Positions 15,230 through 22,612 of a DNA stretch of 41,191 nt are shown here, one piece after another. Every line of letters begins with the position of its first letter. Position 1 is the stretch's first letter. The DNA comes from Bacteroidales bacterium (lineage in GTDB: Bacteria; Bacteroidota; Bacteroidia; Bacteroidales; UBA7960), in assembly GCA_007129945.1 (NCBI GenBank), contig SKUN01000132.1:1-41191 (forward strand), given 5' to 3'. Both the position numbers and the translations under genes were made by a program. Below the pieces are notes generated by a model that was given only the letters and a program-made list of their open reading frames with translations, was not told where the DNA came from and ran no database searches.

Positions 15230-16477
15230 CTAAAAGTAATATCCAACATTGATGTTGAAACGCAGATTCCAGTCCATGTCATCCACAGGGATTGGCCTGC
15301 CCTGGGCATCAAGTTGCCCGGCACCCATTCCCGTGCCAAAATTATCGGTAAGCCATGGATGGTTCTTACCCATCGCAAAATCGACATAAGTCCAGATATT
15401 ACCGGCTGTGATCAGGAAACCGGGAACAAGCATATGGCTGTCTTCAAAGTCAAACATCTGTCCGTCAACTTCCAGTTGCCCGTCTTTGGTCATCAGTGCG
15501 TAATCCACGTAGGGCATGATATTGGAAATGGGGCCCAGGTCCACATCAATGCCTTTTCCGATTCCCATGGAAAGGATGTTGGCTCTTGCAGCCACACCAT
15601 CGCCATAATAAGGATCACCATAAGCACCCATCTGCACACGGTCCATTAGCTGACCCGCATCATTTTTGGCTGCGTAATCATAATTGATGAACTGTCCTTT
15701 TACACTCCAGTCACCGAAAGTCGCTGCACCGTGGGCTGCAATGGCATGACCATATTCAGTTTCATCCAGTACGGAATTGTACAGCCCCTGGCGCTGGGCA
15801 GAAAAACCGACTTCTACGCCCGGAGTGATTTCATAACCAAGGCGCACGTTCAGCTGATTCATTTCCCTGATGTGAGCAGGTGCTCCGGACAATACTCCGT
15901 CAGAGTCAGGAATAACATTATAGGAATAGGTTCCTGCCCCCGGGCCGCCATAGGGGGCCGCGTTGTGTGCAGGTCCTGCTGGCTCCTGCTGGCGGAAATA
16001 AGCCATCATCAGGTTCAGGCGGTCACTAAGATCGTAACTGAATTTAACTCCCATATTGAAGTCATCCTCAAGGCCGACATAATAACCACTCATGAACCAC
16101 CAGCTGTGTGAGTTATACATCAGGTTACCGAAAGGCACCTGCGTAACACCCAGTTCCATATTGAAGTTATCTGAAAAGTCATAACCCAGATACCCTTCCT
16201 TGATAAAATGAGTGTTGAAGGTGGGATAAAAGCGATACTCAAAGTTTAGTGTCACATCGCTGTACCTGGCAGCAACATTCAACCGCCATGTATCCCAGGT
16301 GGCATAAGTACTGGTAGGCATTGCTTCACTTTCATAATGCTGACTCACGAAATTGTAGCGGACAGCACCGCCGAATTGCACAAAGTCCTCCTCATCCTGG
16401 GCATAGGCGTTGGTCGACAACCCCATCCCAAGCATCATCATCAGTACTACAAATCCTGTCAATCGTAAAAATTTCAT
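15230..16477 (-). CDS. Outer-membrane porin-like barrel of the betaine operon
   Basis: 415 residues with a signal peptide (MKFLRLTGFVVLMM... ending at AYAQ). The mature part has repeated amphipathic beta strands (for example VAARYSDVTLNFEYRFYP and LNLMMAYFRQQ) and a C-terminal aromatic residue (NVGYYF), the classic ending of an outer-membrane barrel recognised by the Bam machinery. It resembles porins with a phosphate-porin-like fold, but I cannot name a specific family. As first gene of the betaine operon it is likely the outer-membrane entry channel for the osmoprotectant. That role is inferred from gene order. Confidence 0.8.
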   Translation of the reverse strand: MKFLRLTGFVVLMMMLGMGLSTNAYAQDEEDFVQFGGAVRYNFVSQHYESEAMPTSTYATWDTWRLNVAARYSDVTLNFEYRFYPTFNTHFIKEGYLGYDFSDNFNMELGVTQVPFGNLMYNSHSWWFMSGYYVGLEDDFNMGVKFSYDLSDRLNLMMAYFRQQEPAGPAHNAAPYGGPGAGTYSYNVIPDSDGVLSGAPAHIREMNQLNVRLGYEITPGVEVGFSAQRQGLYNSVLDETEYGHAIAAHGAATFGDWSVKGQFINYDYAAKNDAGQLMDRVQMGAYGDPYYGDGVAARANILSMGIGKGIDVDLGPISNIMPYVDYALMTKDGQLEVDGQMFDFEDSHMLVPGFLITAGNIWTYVDFAMGKNHPWLTDNFGTGMGAGQLDAQGRPIPVDDMDWNLRFNINVGYYF

Positions 16478-16548
16478 AAATTAATGATTTAGTGAATAAA
16501 AATAAGTTTGAACCTGAAGAATCTCTTCATTCAAAGCCTTTGATTTAA

Positions 16549-16579
16549 CAATTCTATTTGATTCAATTCAAGAATTCAA
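16549..16579 (-). promoter_or_regulatory. Candidate Bacteroidota promoter of the betaine operon
   Basis: The minus strand reads TTG, 20 bases, then TAGAATTG, which matches TAnnTTTG at all but one position with the expected spacing. It lies about 70 bases upstream of the porin ATG at 16477. Confidence 0.45.
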
Positions 16580-16617
16580 CAAGTCGGATATGTTGATTGA
16601 CCCTATTGTTGAGCAGC

Positions 16618-16662
16618 GTGGTTTTCGGAAAAAACCACAAGCAGTATGCCCCCTCAGGGGCA
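16618..16662. repeat. Two adjacent hairpins between the S41 protease gene and the betaine operon
   Basis: GTGGTTTT-cggaa-AAAACCAC (16618-16638) and TGCCCC-CTCA-GGGGCA (16647-16662) are perfect inverted repeats standing side by side. They lie about 100-140 bases after the stop of the protease gene on the minus strand and upstream of the candidate betaine-operon promoter. Together they could terminate the protease transcript (a T-run sits in the first hairpin) or bind a regulator. The rest of this 281-base gap is AT-rich and carries no gene. Confidence 0.5.
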
Positions 16663-16758
16663 CATAACATGCAAAAGTAGTAAATTTTTTTACTTCACGC
16701 AAGGAAAGGCCTGGTTAAGTAGATAGCAAACGGGCAATTACCCCGTCTAAATACCTGT

Positions 16759-17790
16759 TTACCTGAGTATTTCAAGCGCTTTTTCAATGATATCATCACG
16801 CCCCTGCTCAATGCTTCCGGAGGAAAGATGCCGTGTAACATGGGGGGCAACACCTGACTCAATGCTGTTTCCTTCGGGATCCAGAAAACGGCTGCTGGAA
16901 AGGCGCAACATCCATCCGTTTGGCAGGTCCCTGAAGGCAGGGATCCCCCCACCCCCGCCGGTTGTATCACCCACTAAGGTGACATTGGGAAGCACCTTCA
17001 TATATTGGGCAAAGTAAGTGGTGGCGCTGTAGCTTCTCCTGTTGGTGAGCACCACCACCTTTCCGTCAAACCGGGGGCCATCATGGGGACGGATATATAC
17101 CTCCTCTGCCCGGAAGTCTTCATGCCCCGGCCCGTTTTTGATGTAGTTGGTTCCGGCAAAACGACGTTCCCTCGTAAAACGGGCGGCGATATCGCGGGCA
17201 TTGTCAGGGCTGCCTCCTCCGTTGTTACGCACATCAATGATCAGCCCGGGCCGGCCACCCGAAGCATTCAGGGTATTGATCAGTGAATTCAGATGGCTTT
17301 CACTGATTGCGTTGGCGAAACTTCCGTAATACACATAAAAAACATCCCGCTCAAGTTTAACAAACTGCAGGGGGCCGATGTATCGCTCCCGGTCCTGCAA
17401 ATAATGTCGCTGGACAATACTGTAATAAAAGTTCTCCGGGCTGTCAAGGAACCAGTCCCAGTAACGGGAGCGATCAAAAGAACTCACCAGGTTGACATGC
17501 CCGTCGCGGAGCTCATAAAGCATGGCCGCACAGAGATCAAATAATTCAACCTGCCCCATGTCCGGCCGGACTTTTTCCCGGTACTGGTCATATATGGCAT
17601 CCCAGTCTACCCCTTTCTCCCTGAAAAAGGAATAATGCCGGTCGGCAAAAGTCCACACCTCATCAAATATACTCACCGGATCATCACCAGCCTCATCTTC
17701 CATGAAAACTTGTTCACAGGAAGCAAACAACCATGGAAGCAATGCCAGAAACCCGATTTTTATGTATTTATTTTTGTTCATACCCTTCAT
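16759..17790 (-). CDS. S41 family (C-terminal-processing/tricorn-like) protease, lipoprotein
   Basis: 343 residues. The N-terminal signal ends in a lipobox (WLFASC), so the enzyme is probably membrane-anchored through lipid. An N-terminal helical region (FDEVWTFADRHYSFF) is typical of Bacteroidota S41 enzymes. The catalytic core shows RPGLIIDVRNNGGGSPDNA and the serine loop LTNRRSYSATTYFA, followed by GDTTGGGGG. I see no PDZ domain. The start could be Met1 or Met4 (MNKNKYIK, 17781). It lies 59 bases after an outer-membrane protein gene on the same strand. Substrate unknown. Confidence 0.88.
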   Translation of the reverse strand: MKGMNKNKYIKIGFLALLPWLFASCEQVFMEDEAGDDPVSIFDEVWTFADRHYSFFREKGVDWDAIYDQYREKVRPDMGQVELFDLCAAMLYELRDGHVNLVSSFDRSRYWDWFLDSPENFYYSIVQRHYLQDRERYIGPLQFVKLERDVFYVYYGSFANAISESHLNSLINTLNASGGRPGLIIDVRNNGGGSPDNARDIAARFTRERRFAGTNYIKNGPGHEDFRAEEVYIRPHDGPRFDGKVVVLTNRRSYSATTYFAQYMKVLPNVTLVGDTTGGGGGIPAFRDLPNGWMLRLSSSRFLDPEGNSIESGVAPHVTRHLSSGSIEQGRDDIIEKALEILR

Positions 17791-17849
17791 TTACACACAG
17801 ACACGCTCCATTCAAACAATTCGGCTTCAAGTGCCTTGAAAGACCTGTT

Positions 17850-18776
17850 TCAGTTCAACAGAAAGTACAATTCCAGCACAAACTGATGACGTACATTATA
17901 TAGACGCAGATCATGATTACCGTCCATACGCAAATAATCCCAATTGTATCCGATTCTGCACCAGTTGGGATTGTATTCGTTGCCAAATGAATGCCGGTAG
18001 AAAATGCCACTACTGATCTGGGCGGTATTCCCCGGGTGGGTCAGAAAGCTTTCCAGGTTCTGCAGGGTGCTTCCCCCGTCTTCCCCGATGCGATAACTGG
18101 TTCCGTACCCGGGAAACCCAAGGTTATATCCGATCAAAGATGCAGCCAGCGAAAAATCAAAATGCCATTCACGGTTAAACAGTAATAAAGGATAGGAAAT
18201 ATCCATCCTCGGCTGCAATGACCCCACAGCGTTGGCAAACAAAAAGGAATTGCCCATGGCCGGAATAATCCGGAAATCAGCCGTAAGATCTGCCTGTGCG
18301 CCTGCATAGAAACGGAATGGCCCGCGCGGATCAAGACGCCGTAAATGAACATACCTTGTGCCACCTGAAAAATTATAAACCAGCGAATTTTCATGATGCG
18401 GGCGGGAGTAGTGGAATGTGCCCCTGGCAAAATGCCATTCAGAAATATGGGAAGGTGTGCGGCGGTGCAAAGCAAAGGAAAGGACTCCCCCTGGGCCACT
18501 GTAATGAAGATTCGACATCTTCTGGTCAAACAGCAGCCCTTTTGAAAACCCCTGGTCGATTTTCAGGTAGGTTAATTTATCAGGCAGATCCGACAAATAA
18601 GTGGCCCGCAAATGCCCCCGGTCATCCCGGTCGGGGCGGTATCCATCATTATCAGTAAACTGCCCGGCGCAGACCCCGGGGACCACAAATCCCGAAAGGG
18701 ACAGGAATAAAAAAGCCATCCCGGCCAACCGGAAGAAAAAAGACTTTTTCGGAATTGAGCGCGGGATTTCTGGCAT
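17850..18776 (-). CDS. Predicted outer-membrane beta-barrel protein
   Basis: 308 residues with a signal peptide ending near GVCAGQF. The mature protein is rich in aromatic residues in alternating strands (SLVYNFSGGTRYVHLRRL, WHFDFSLAASLIGYN) and ends HQFVLELYFLLN, in keeping with a barrel of about 10-12 strands. I do not recognise the family. It is divergent from rlmN with only 86 bases between the start codons, and probably forms a transcription unit with the S41 protease downstream. Confidence 0.7.
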   Translation of the reverse strand: MPEIPRSIPKKSFFFRLAGMAFLFLSLSGFVVPGVCAGQFTDNDGYRPDRDDRGHLRATYLSDLPDKLTYLKIDQGFSKGLLFDQKMSNLHYSGPGGVLSFALHRRTPSHISEWHFARGTFHYSRPHHENSLVYNFSGGTRYVHLRRLDPRGPFRFYAGAQADLTADFRIIPAMGNSFLFANAVGSLQPRMDISYPLLLFNREWHFDFSLAASLIGYNLGFPGYGTSYRIGEDGGSTLQNLESFLTHPGNTAQISSGIFYRHSFGNEYNPNWCRIGYNWDYLRMDGNHDLRLYNVRHQFVLELYFLLN

Positions 18777-18800
18777 TGTTCTGACATTTGTTTACGCCGG

Positions 18801-18808
18801 CAAAGATA
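18801..18808 (-). promoter_or_regulatory. -7 element for the outer-membrane protein gene
   Basis: The minus strand reads TATCTTTG, an exact TAnnTTTG, 25 bases before the ATG at 18776. No clear TTG stands at the proper distance upstream, so the -33 element is weak. Confidence 0.5.
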
Positions 18809-18827
18809 CAAAAATCCATATTTTTCA

Positions 18828-18835
18828 TACTTTTG
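18828..18835 (+). promoter_or_regulatory. -7 element for rlmN
   Basis: TACTTTTG is an exact TAnnTTTG, 28 bases before the rlmN ATG at 18863. It lies back to back with the divergent -7 box at 18801-18808, 19 bases apart. The implied start of transcription falls downstream of the ORF-track start at 18788, which supports the internal ATG. Confidence 0.5.
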
Positions 18836-18862
18836 CAAACCTGCAAACACCTGAAAAAACCA

Positions 18863-19900
18863 ATGGCACAAGAACCTCAGCAATCCCTGACGGGGAAAAC
18901 CCTCGAAGAGCTTCAATTAGTGGTCAGCGCGAACCACTGGCCGGCCTATACCGCCCGGCAGATTGCCGAATGGATCTATAAAAAGCGTGTCCGGCACCCC
19001 GACCAGATGACCAACATCCCCAAAAAAATAAGGGAGGAGCTGGCCAGGGATTACTGCATTGAATGGAAAGAACCGGTGGATGTACAGACAGCGTCAGACG
19101 GGACAAAGAAGTACCTGTTTCCCACCCATCATGGAGGGTATATCGAATCTGCCTACATCCCGGACGGGAAGCGCCATACCCTTTGCATTTCATCCCAGGT
19201 GGGCTGCCGCATGGGCTGCACTTTTTGCATGACCGCCCGTCAGGGGCTTCAGGGGCAGCTGACAGCCGGAGAAATACTCAACCAGGTTCACAGCCTGCCT
19301 GAAACAGGATCGCTGACAAACATTGTTTACATGGGCATGGGGGAACCATTCGACAACCCGGATGCCGTCATGAAAAGCCTTGAAATTCTTACTTCCGCTT
19401 ATGGCTACGGGATGAGTCCGCGACGGATAACAGTTTCTACCATCGGCCTGATTCCTGAAATGCAGCGATTTCTGGGAAGCAGCCGCTGCAACCTTGCCAT
19501 CAGCCTGCACTCCCCTTTCGATGAAGAACGCCGTCAACTGGTTCCCATTCAGAAAGCCCATCCGCTGGAAGAGGTCATCGGTACCATCGAAAAGTTTTCA
19601 ATGGAAAAACAAAGAAGGGTATCTTTTGAATATATTGTTTTTAAAAACTTAAATCACAGCCCCAAACATATCAAGGCCCTTGCTCGTTTGTTACATCGCA
19701 TCCGCTGCAGGATCAACCTGATGCGCTTTCACCCGGTACCCGGAAGTGACCTGCAGTCGCCGGATGAAGAAATCATGCAATCTTTCAAAACAGCCCTGGA
19801 GGCAAAGGGAATTACCACCACCATCAGGAAATCACGAGGAACAGATATTCAGGCTGCATGCGGTCAATTGTCTACAAATAAGAAGGCCCCCAGGAGATGA
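18863..19900 (+). CDS. rlmN: Dual-specificity rRNA/tRNA adenine-C2 methyltransferase RlmN
   Basis: 345 residues from ATG 18863; the ORF track adds 25 upstream codons that lie over the promoter. The radical-SAM cluster motif is CRMGCTFC (Cys115, 119, 122). The C-terminal cysteine in AACGQL (Cys333) is the residue that forms the methyl-linked intermediate with RNA in RlmN/Cfr chemistry. Other family marks are YMGMGEPFDN and VSTIGLIPEM. It methylates A2503 of 23S rRNA and A37 of some tRNAs, using SAM. The GH3 gene follows after 125 bases. Confidence 0.96.
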   Translation: MAQEPQQSLTGKTLEELQLVVSANHWPAYTARQIAEWIYKKRVRHPDQMTNIPKKIREELARDYCIEWKEPVDVQTASDGTKKYLFPTHHGGYIESAYIPDGKRHTLCISSQVGCRMGCTFCMTARQGLQGQLTAGEILNQVHSLPETGSLTNIVYMGMGEPFDNPDAVMKSLEILTSAYGYGMSPRRITVSTIGLIPEMQRFLGSSRCNLAISLHSPFDEERRQLVPIQKAHPLEEVIGTIEKFSMEKQRRVSFEYIVFKNLNHSPKHIKALARLLHRIRCRINLMRFHPVPGSDLQSPDEEIMQSFKTALEAKGITTTIRKSRGTDIQAACGQLSTNKKAPRR

Positions 19901-20025
19901 AGCAACAAATATTAAATAATTATAAATGTGCATTTTGACAGAATTTTCGTCGTATCTTTATCAATAAGCTTAAAATACAGTTAACTGGCTGACTGACAGG
20001 CGTAGCACACATTAACGGAATATCG

Positions 20026-21558
20026 ATGGTCGTACTTGGAAATATCATAAAAGCTGCCCTCGGAATCACAGATCTTGTATTACCTGATCATGATCCGGTG
20101 GAATCACAAAAAGAAATACTTAAAGGATTACTGGAAAAAGGAGCATCTACAGAATTCGGGCAAACATATGCATTTAAAAAGATCCTGAAACGGAATAACC
20201 TTGCTGACGCTTTTGCTGAAGAAGTTCCCTACCATGACTACGATGCGATGGATTCCCGCTGGTGGAGCAAACAGAAGGAAACGGACGCAGCCGGTGTAAC
20301 ATGGCCCGGCAAGGTTAAATATTATGCCCTGAGTGCCGGCACCACGGGGAAGGAAAGCAAAAGGATCCCCATAACTGAGGAGATGTTGGAAGCAATTCGA
20401 AAAACCAGTATTTATCAGATCCTGGCCACTTCAAACTTCGATTTTCCGGCCGATTTCTTTGAAAAAGAGATTATGATGCTCGGCAGCACCACCGACCTTA
20501 AAAAATCGGGGCATTACCTGGAAGGAGAGATCAGCGGAATTGCCGCAGGCAATATCCCTTCCTGGTTTGAACGTTTCTATCGCCCCGGGAAAAAAATTGC
20601 CTCCATAAAAGACTGGGATGAGCGGGTTGATGCCATTGCCAAAGAAGCTCCCAAATGGGATATCGGTGCCATGGCCGGGATTCCTTCCTGGAATGAGCTG
20701 ATGCTGAAAAGGGTCATTGAGTATAATAAGGCGGCAAACATTCATGAAATATGGCCCAACCTGAGGGTCTTCGCTTCCGGAGGGGTGGCTTTCGGGCCCT
20801 ATAAAAAATCTTTTGAGTCATTGATGGGAAAACCCCTCACCTATCTGGATACTTACCTGGCTTCAGAGGGTTTCCTGGCATTCCAGTCCAGGCCCAATAA
20901 CGATATGGCAATGGCTTTAGCCACCAACAATGGCATATATTTTGAATTTGTCCCCTTCACCAATGACAACATTGACGGGAAAGGCAGCATTGTTCAGGGC
21001 GCCAAAGCATTGACGCTGGAAGAAGTGGAGAACAATACGGACTATGTGCTGGTCATTTCTACGGTAGCCGGCACATGGCGCTATATGATCGGAGATACGG
21101 TAAAGTTCACAGATAAGGAAAGGGCAGAAATTGTCATCACCGGACGGACCAAACATTTTCTTAATGTGGTCGGATCACAGCTTTCGGTTATTCAGATGAA
21201 CGATGCCATGAGGCAGCTGGAAAACACCTTCGGGTTACGCATTCCGGAATTTACGGTTGCAGCGGTACGACCGGAACAGGACTATATACACCACTGGTAT
21301 CTGGGAGCTGAAGGCCAAGCCAGTGAAAATAAGCTCGCCAAAGCGCTTGACGAGGCATTGAAAGACACAAACAAAGCCTACGCAATGGCCCGTACAAAAG
21401 CCCTGAAAGAGGTGAAAGTCACGCTGACCAGCCCGGAGGCTTTCTATGCCTGGGTTGAACAAAACAAAGCCAAAGGCGGCCAGGTTAAAGTTCCCCGTGT
21501 AATGAAAGCCGGCGAATTTGAAGAATGGCAAGCGTTTGCGAAAAATTTCAAAGGTTGA
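20026..21558 (+). CDS. GH3 auxin-responsive-promoter family acyl-adenylating enzyme
   Basis: 510 residues with the layout of GH3-fold adenylate-forming enzymes. The P-loop-like ATP motif YYALSAGTTGKESKRIP is near residues 103-119. A second core motif, TYLDTYLASEGFLAFQ, lies about residue 270, followed by YVLVISTVAGTWRYMIGDTV and then GRTKHFLNVVGSQLS. Plant GH3 proteins join amino acids to acyl hormones; bacterial members are common in Bacteroidota but their substrates are unknown. It appears to stand alone between rlmN and a LytTR gene, with 127 bases before the latter. Confidence 0.88.
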   Translation: MVVLGNIIKAALGITDLVLPDHDPVESQKEILKGLLEKGASTEFGQTYAFKKILKRNNLADAFAEEVPYHDYDAMDSRWWSKQKETDAAGVTWPGKVKYYALSAGTTGKESKRIPITEEMLEAIRKTSIYQILATSNFDFPADFFEKEIMMLGSTTDLKKSGHYLEGEISGIAAGNIPSWFERFYRPGKKIASIKDWDERVDAIAKEAPKWDIGAMAGIPSWNELMLKRVIEYNKAANIHEIWPNLRVFASGGVAFGPYKKSFESLMGKPLTYLDTYLASEGFLAFQSRPNNDMAMALATNNGIYFEFVPFTNDNIDGKGSIVQGAKALTLEEVENNTDYVLVISTVAGTWRYMIGDTVKFTDKERAEIVITGRTKHFLNVVGSQLSVIQMNDAMRQLENTFGLRIPEFTVAAVRPEQDYIHHWYLGAEGQASENKLAKALDEALKDTNKAYAMARTKALKEVKVTLTSPEAFYAWVEQNKAKGGQVKVPRVMKAGEFEEWQAFAKNFKG

Positions 21559-21685
21559 TCAGTGTGCAGATAACCACTTAACCCATTCAGGAAGCCTCTT
21601 AATCCTTATTTCTATTTTTTGTTTTGTTTTTAGTATTAAACGTTATATTTTTATGACGGATTAATATTACTTAAACAAAACAGAT

Positions 21686-22024
21686 ATGGAAACAAAAACA
21701 ATCGGAAACGGAATCTGGGTCCGGGAAACCCGCCGCCTGCGGCTTATTCCTTTTGGAAACATCACCCATGTGCGCTACCACAACGGCTTATCGGTCGTTT
21801 ATATGGGGAAAGAAATTCTGAAAAAGCTTCACACCCCCCTGAACGGTCTGGAGCAAAAAATGCCTGAAGACCTGTTCTTCAGGACCCACCGAAACTATAT
21901 TATCAACAAAGCCTTCGTCAGCACCTATGAACCAGAAGGCAGGGTCAGCCTTTTGGCAGGAAGGGAAATCGTCCCGGTTGCCCGCAGAAGAAGAAGATCA
22001 CTGGAAATTTTTCTTTCATCCTGA
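21686..22024 (+). CDS. Stand-alone LytTR DNA-binding domain protein (first of a pair)
   Basis: 112 residues forming little more than one LytTR domain: RLIPFGNITHVRYHNGLSVV at the start, the FFRTHRNYIINKAFV core, and a very basic end (PVARRRRRSLEIFL). There is no receiver domain, membrane helix or kinase. LytTR domains bind DNA as beta-rich repeats, usually as the output of a response regulator. A receiver-less form needs another way of being switched or acts by abundance. A second LytTR gene follows 57 bases later. A possible -7 box, TATATTTT, lies at 21644-21651. Confidence 0.88.
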   Translation: METKTIGNGIWVRETRRLRLIPFGNITHVRYHNGLSVVYMGKEILKKLHTPLNGLEQKMPEDLFFRTHRNYIINKAFVSTYEPEGRVSLLAGREIVPVARRRRRSLEIFLSS

Positions 22025-22081
22025 GCAAAACGAGTGCTATCCTGATCATTTAGCCTGGTATTAATTAAACGATTTATAATC

Positions 22082-22402
22082 ATGGACACATCCGACGAAT
22101 TAAAAGAACTGATTACAGACAAGCAAGACATTGATTATGCTTTTTTGTTTCACGGTTATACCATCCTGGTAATGAAAAACGGTTCCAATGAAGTGGTTGA
22201 TATTCCCCTTTCCGCAATAGAAACGGCACTTACAGACCGGCTGTTTTTTCGGATTCACCGCTCATACCTGGTAAACCTCAGACGAGTCCGGGAAATGGAA
22301 ATCAAAAATAACCGCCTGCTGATCCGTATCCGGGGACATGAACTGCCTGTTGCCAGGCGGCGTAAAAGGCAGCTCCTTGAATTATTGGGCGCCGTAAATT
22401 AA
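22082..22402 (+). CDS. Stand-alone LytTR DNA-binding domain protein (second of a pair)
   Basis: 106 residues, a paralogue of the preceding protein: DYAFLFHGYTILVMKNGSNE, then FFRIHRSYLVNLRRVREMEI, ending PVARRRKRQLLELL. Again there is no receiver. The shared FFRxHRxYxxN and PVARRR motifs point to a local duplication followed by divergence. It precedes the exported Cache protein by 210 bases, a gap that holds a candidate promoter and a structured leader. The pair may form a heterodimer on DNA, which is an inference. Confidence 0.88.
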   Translation: MDTSDELKELITDKQDIDYAFLFHGYTILVMKNGSNEVVDIPLSAIETALTDRLFFRIHRSYLVNLRRVREMEIKNNRLLIRIRGHELPVARRRKRQLLELLGAVN

Positions 22403-22454
22403 AACAATAAGATCGTTTTACGGTTCCGCAATATCATTTCTTTTGTGTTTTAAC

Positions 22455-22485
22455 TTGTTTGTTCACTAATTTATCAATAAATTTA
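22455..22485 (+). promoter_or_regulatory. Candidate promoter of the Cache/CAP genes
   Basis: TTG at 22455-22457, 20 bases, then TAAATTTA (22478-22485), which differs from TAnnTTTG only in its last base. A GC-rich dyad (GGGTGGG at 22486-22492 with CCCGCCC at 22505-22511, one G-T pair) overlaps the expected start of transcription and could be an operator. Confidence 0.35.
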
Positions 22486-22560
22486 GGGTGGGAATAATGT
22501 TATGCCCGCCCGGAGGAGGCCTGGATTTTCAGGTATTTTTAATTGGTAAGACGGCGGATT

Positions 22561-22605
22561 CCCCCTGTAAGACAGCATTTTGTACCTACATATAAAACAG
22601 GAGGG
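22561..22605 (+). promoter_or_regulatory. Leader that can mask the Shine-Dalgarno site of the Cache gene
   Basis: The gene has an unusually good Shine-Dalgarno site, AGGAGGG (22599-22605), 7 bases before the ATG. Upstream, CCCCCTGT (22561-22568) can pair with ACAGGAGGG (22597-22605) with a single bulged A. That would hide the ribosome binding site in a long hairpin. The leader also holds CCTG-gatttt-CAGG further upstream. No known riboswitch consensus is recognised. Confidence 0.45.
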
Positions 22606-22612
22606 TATCACC

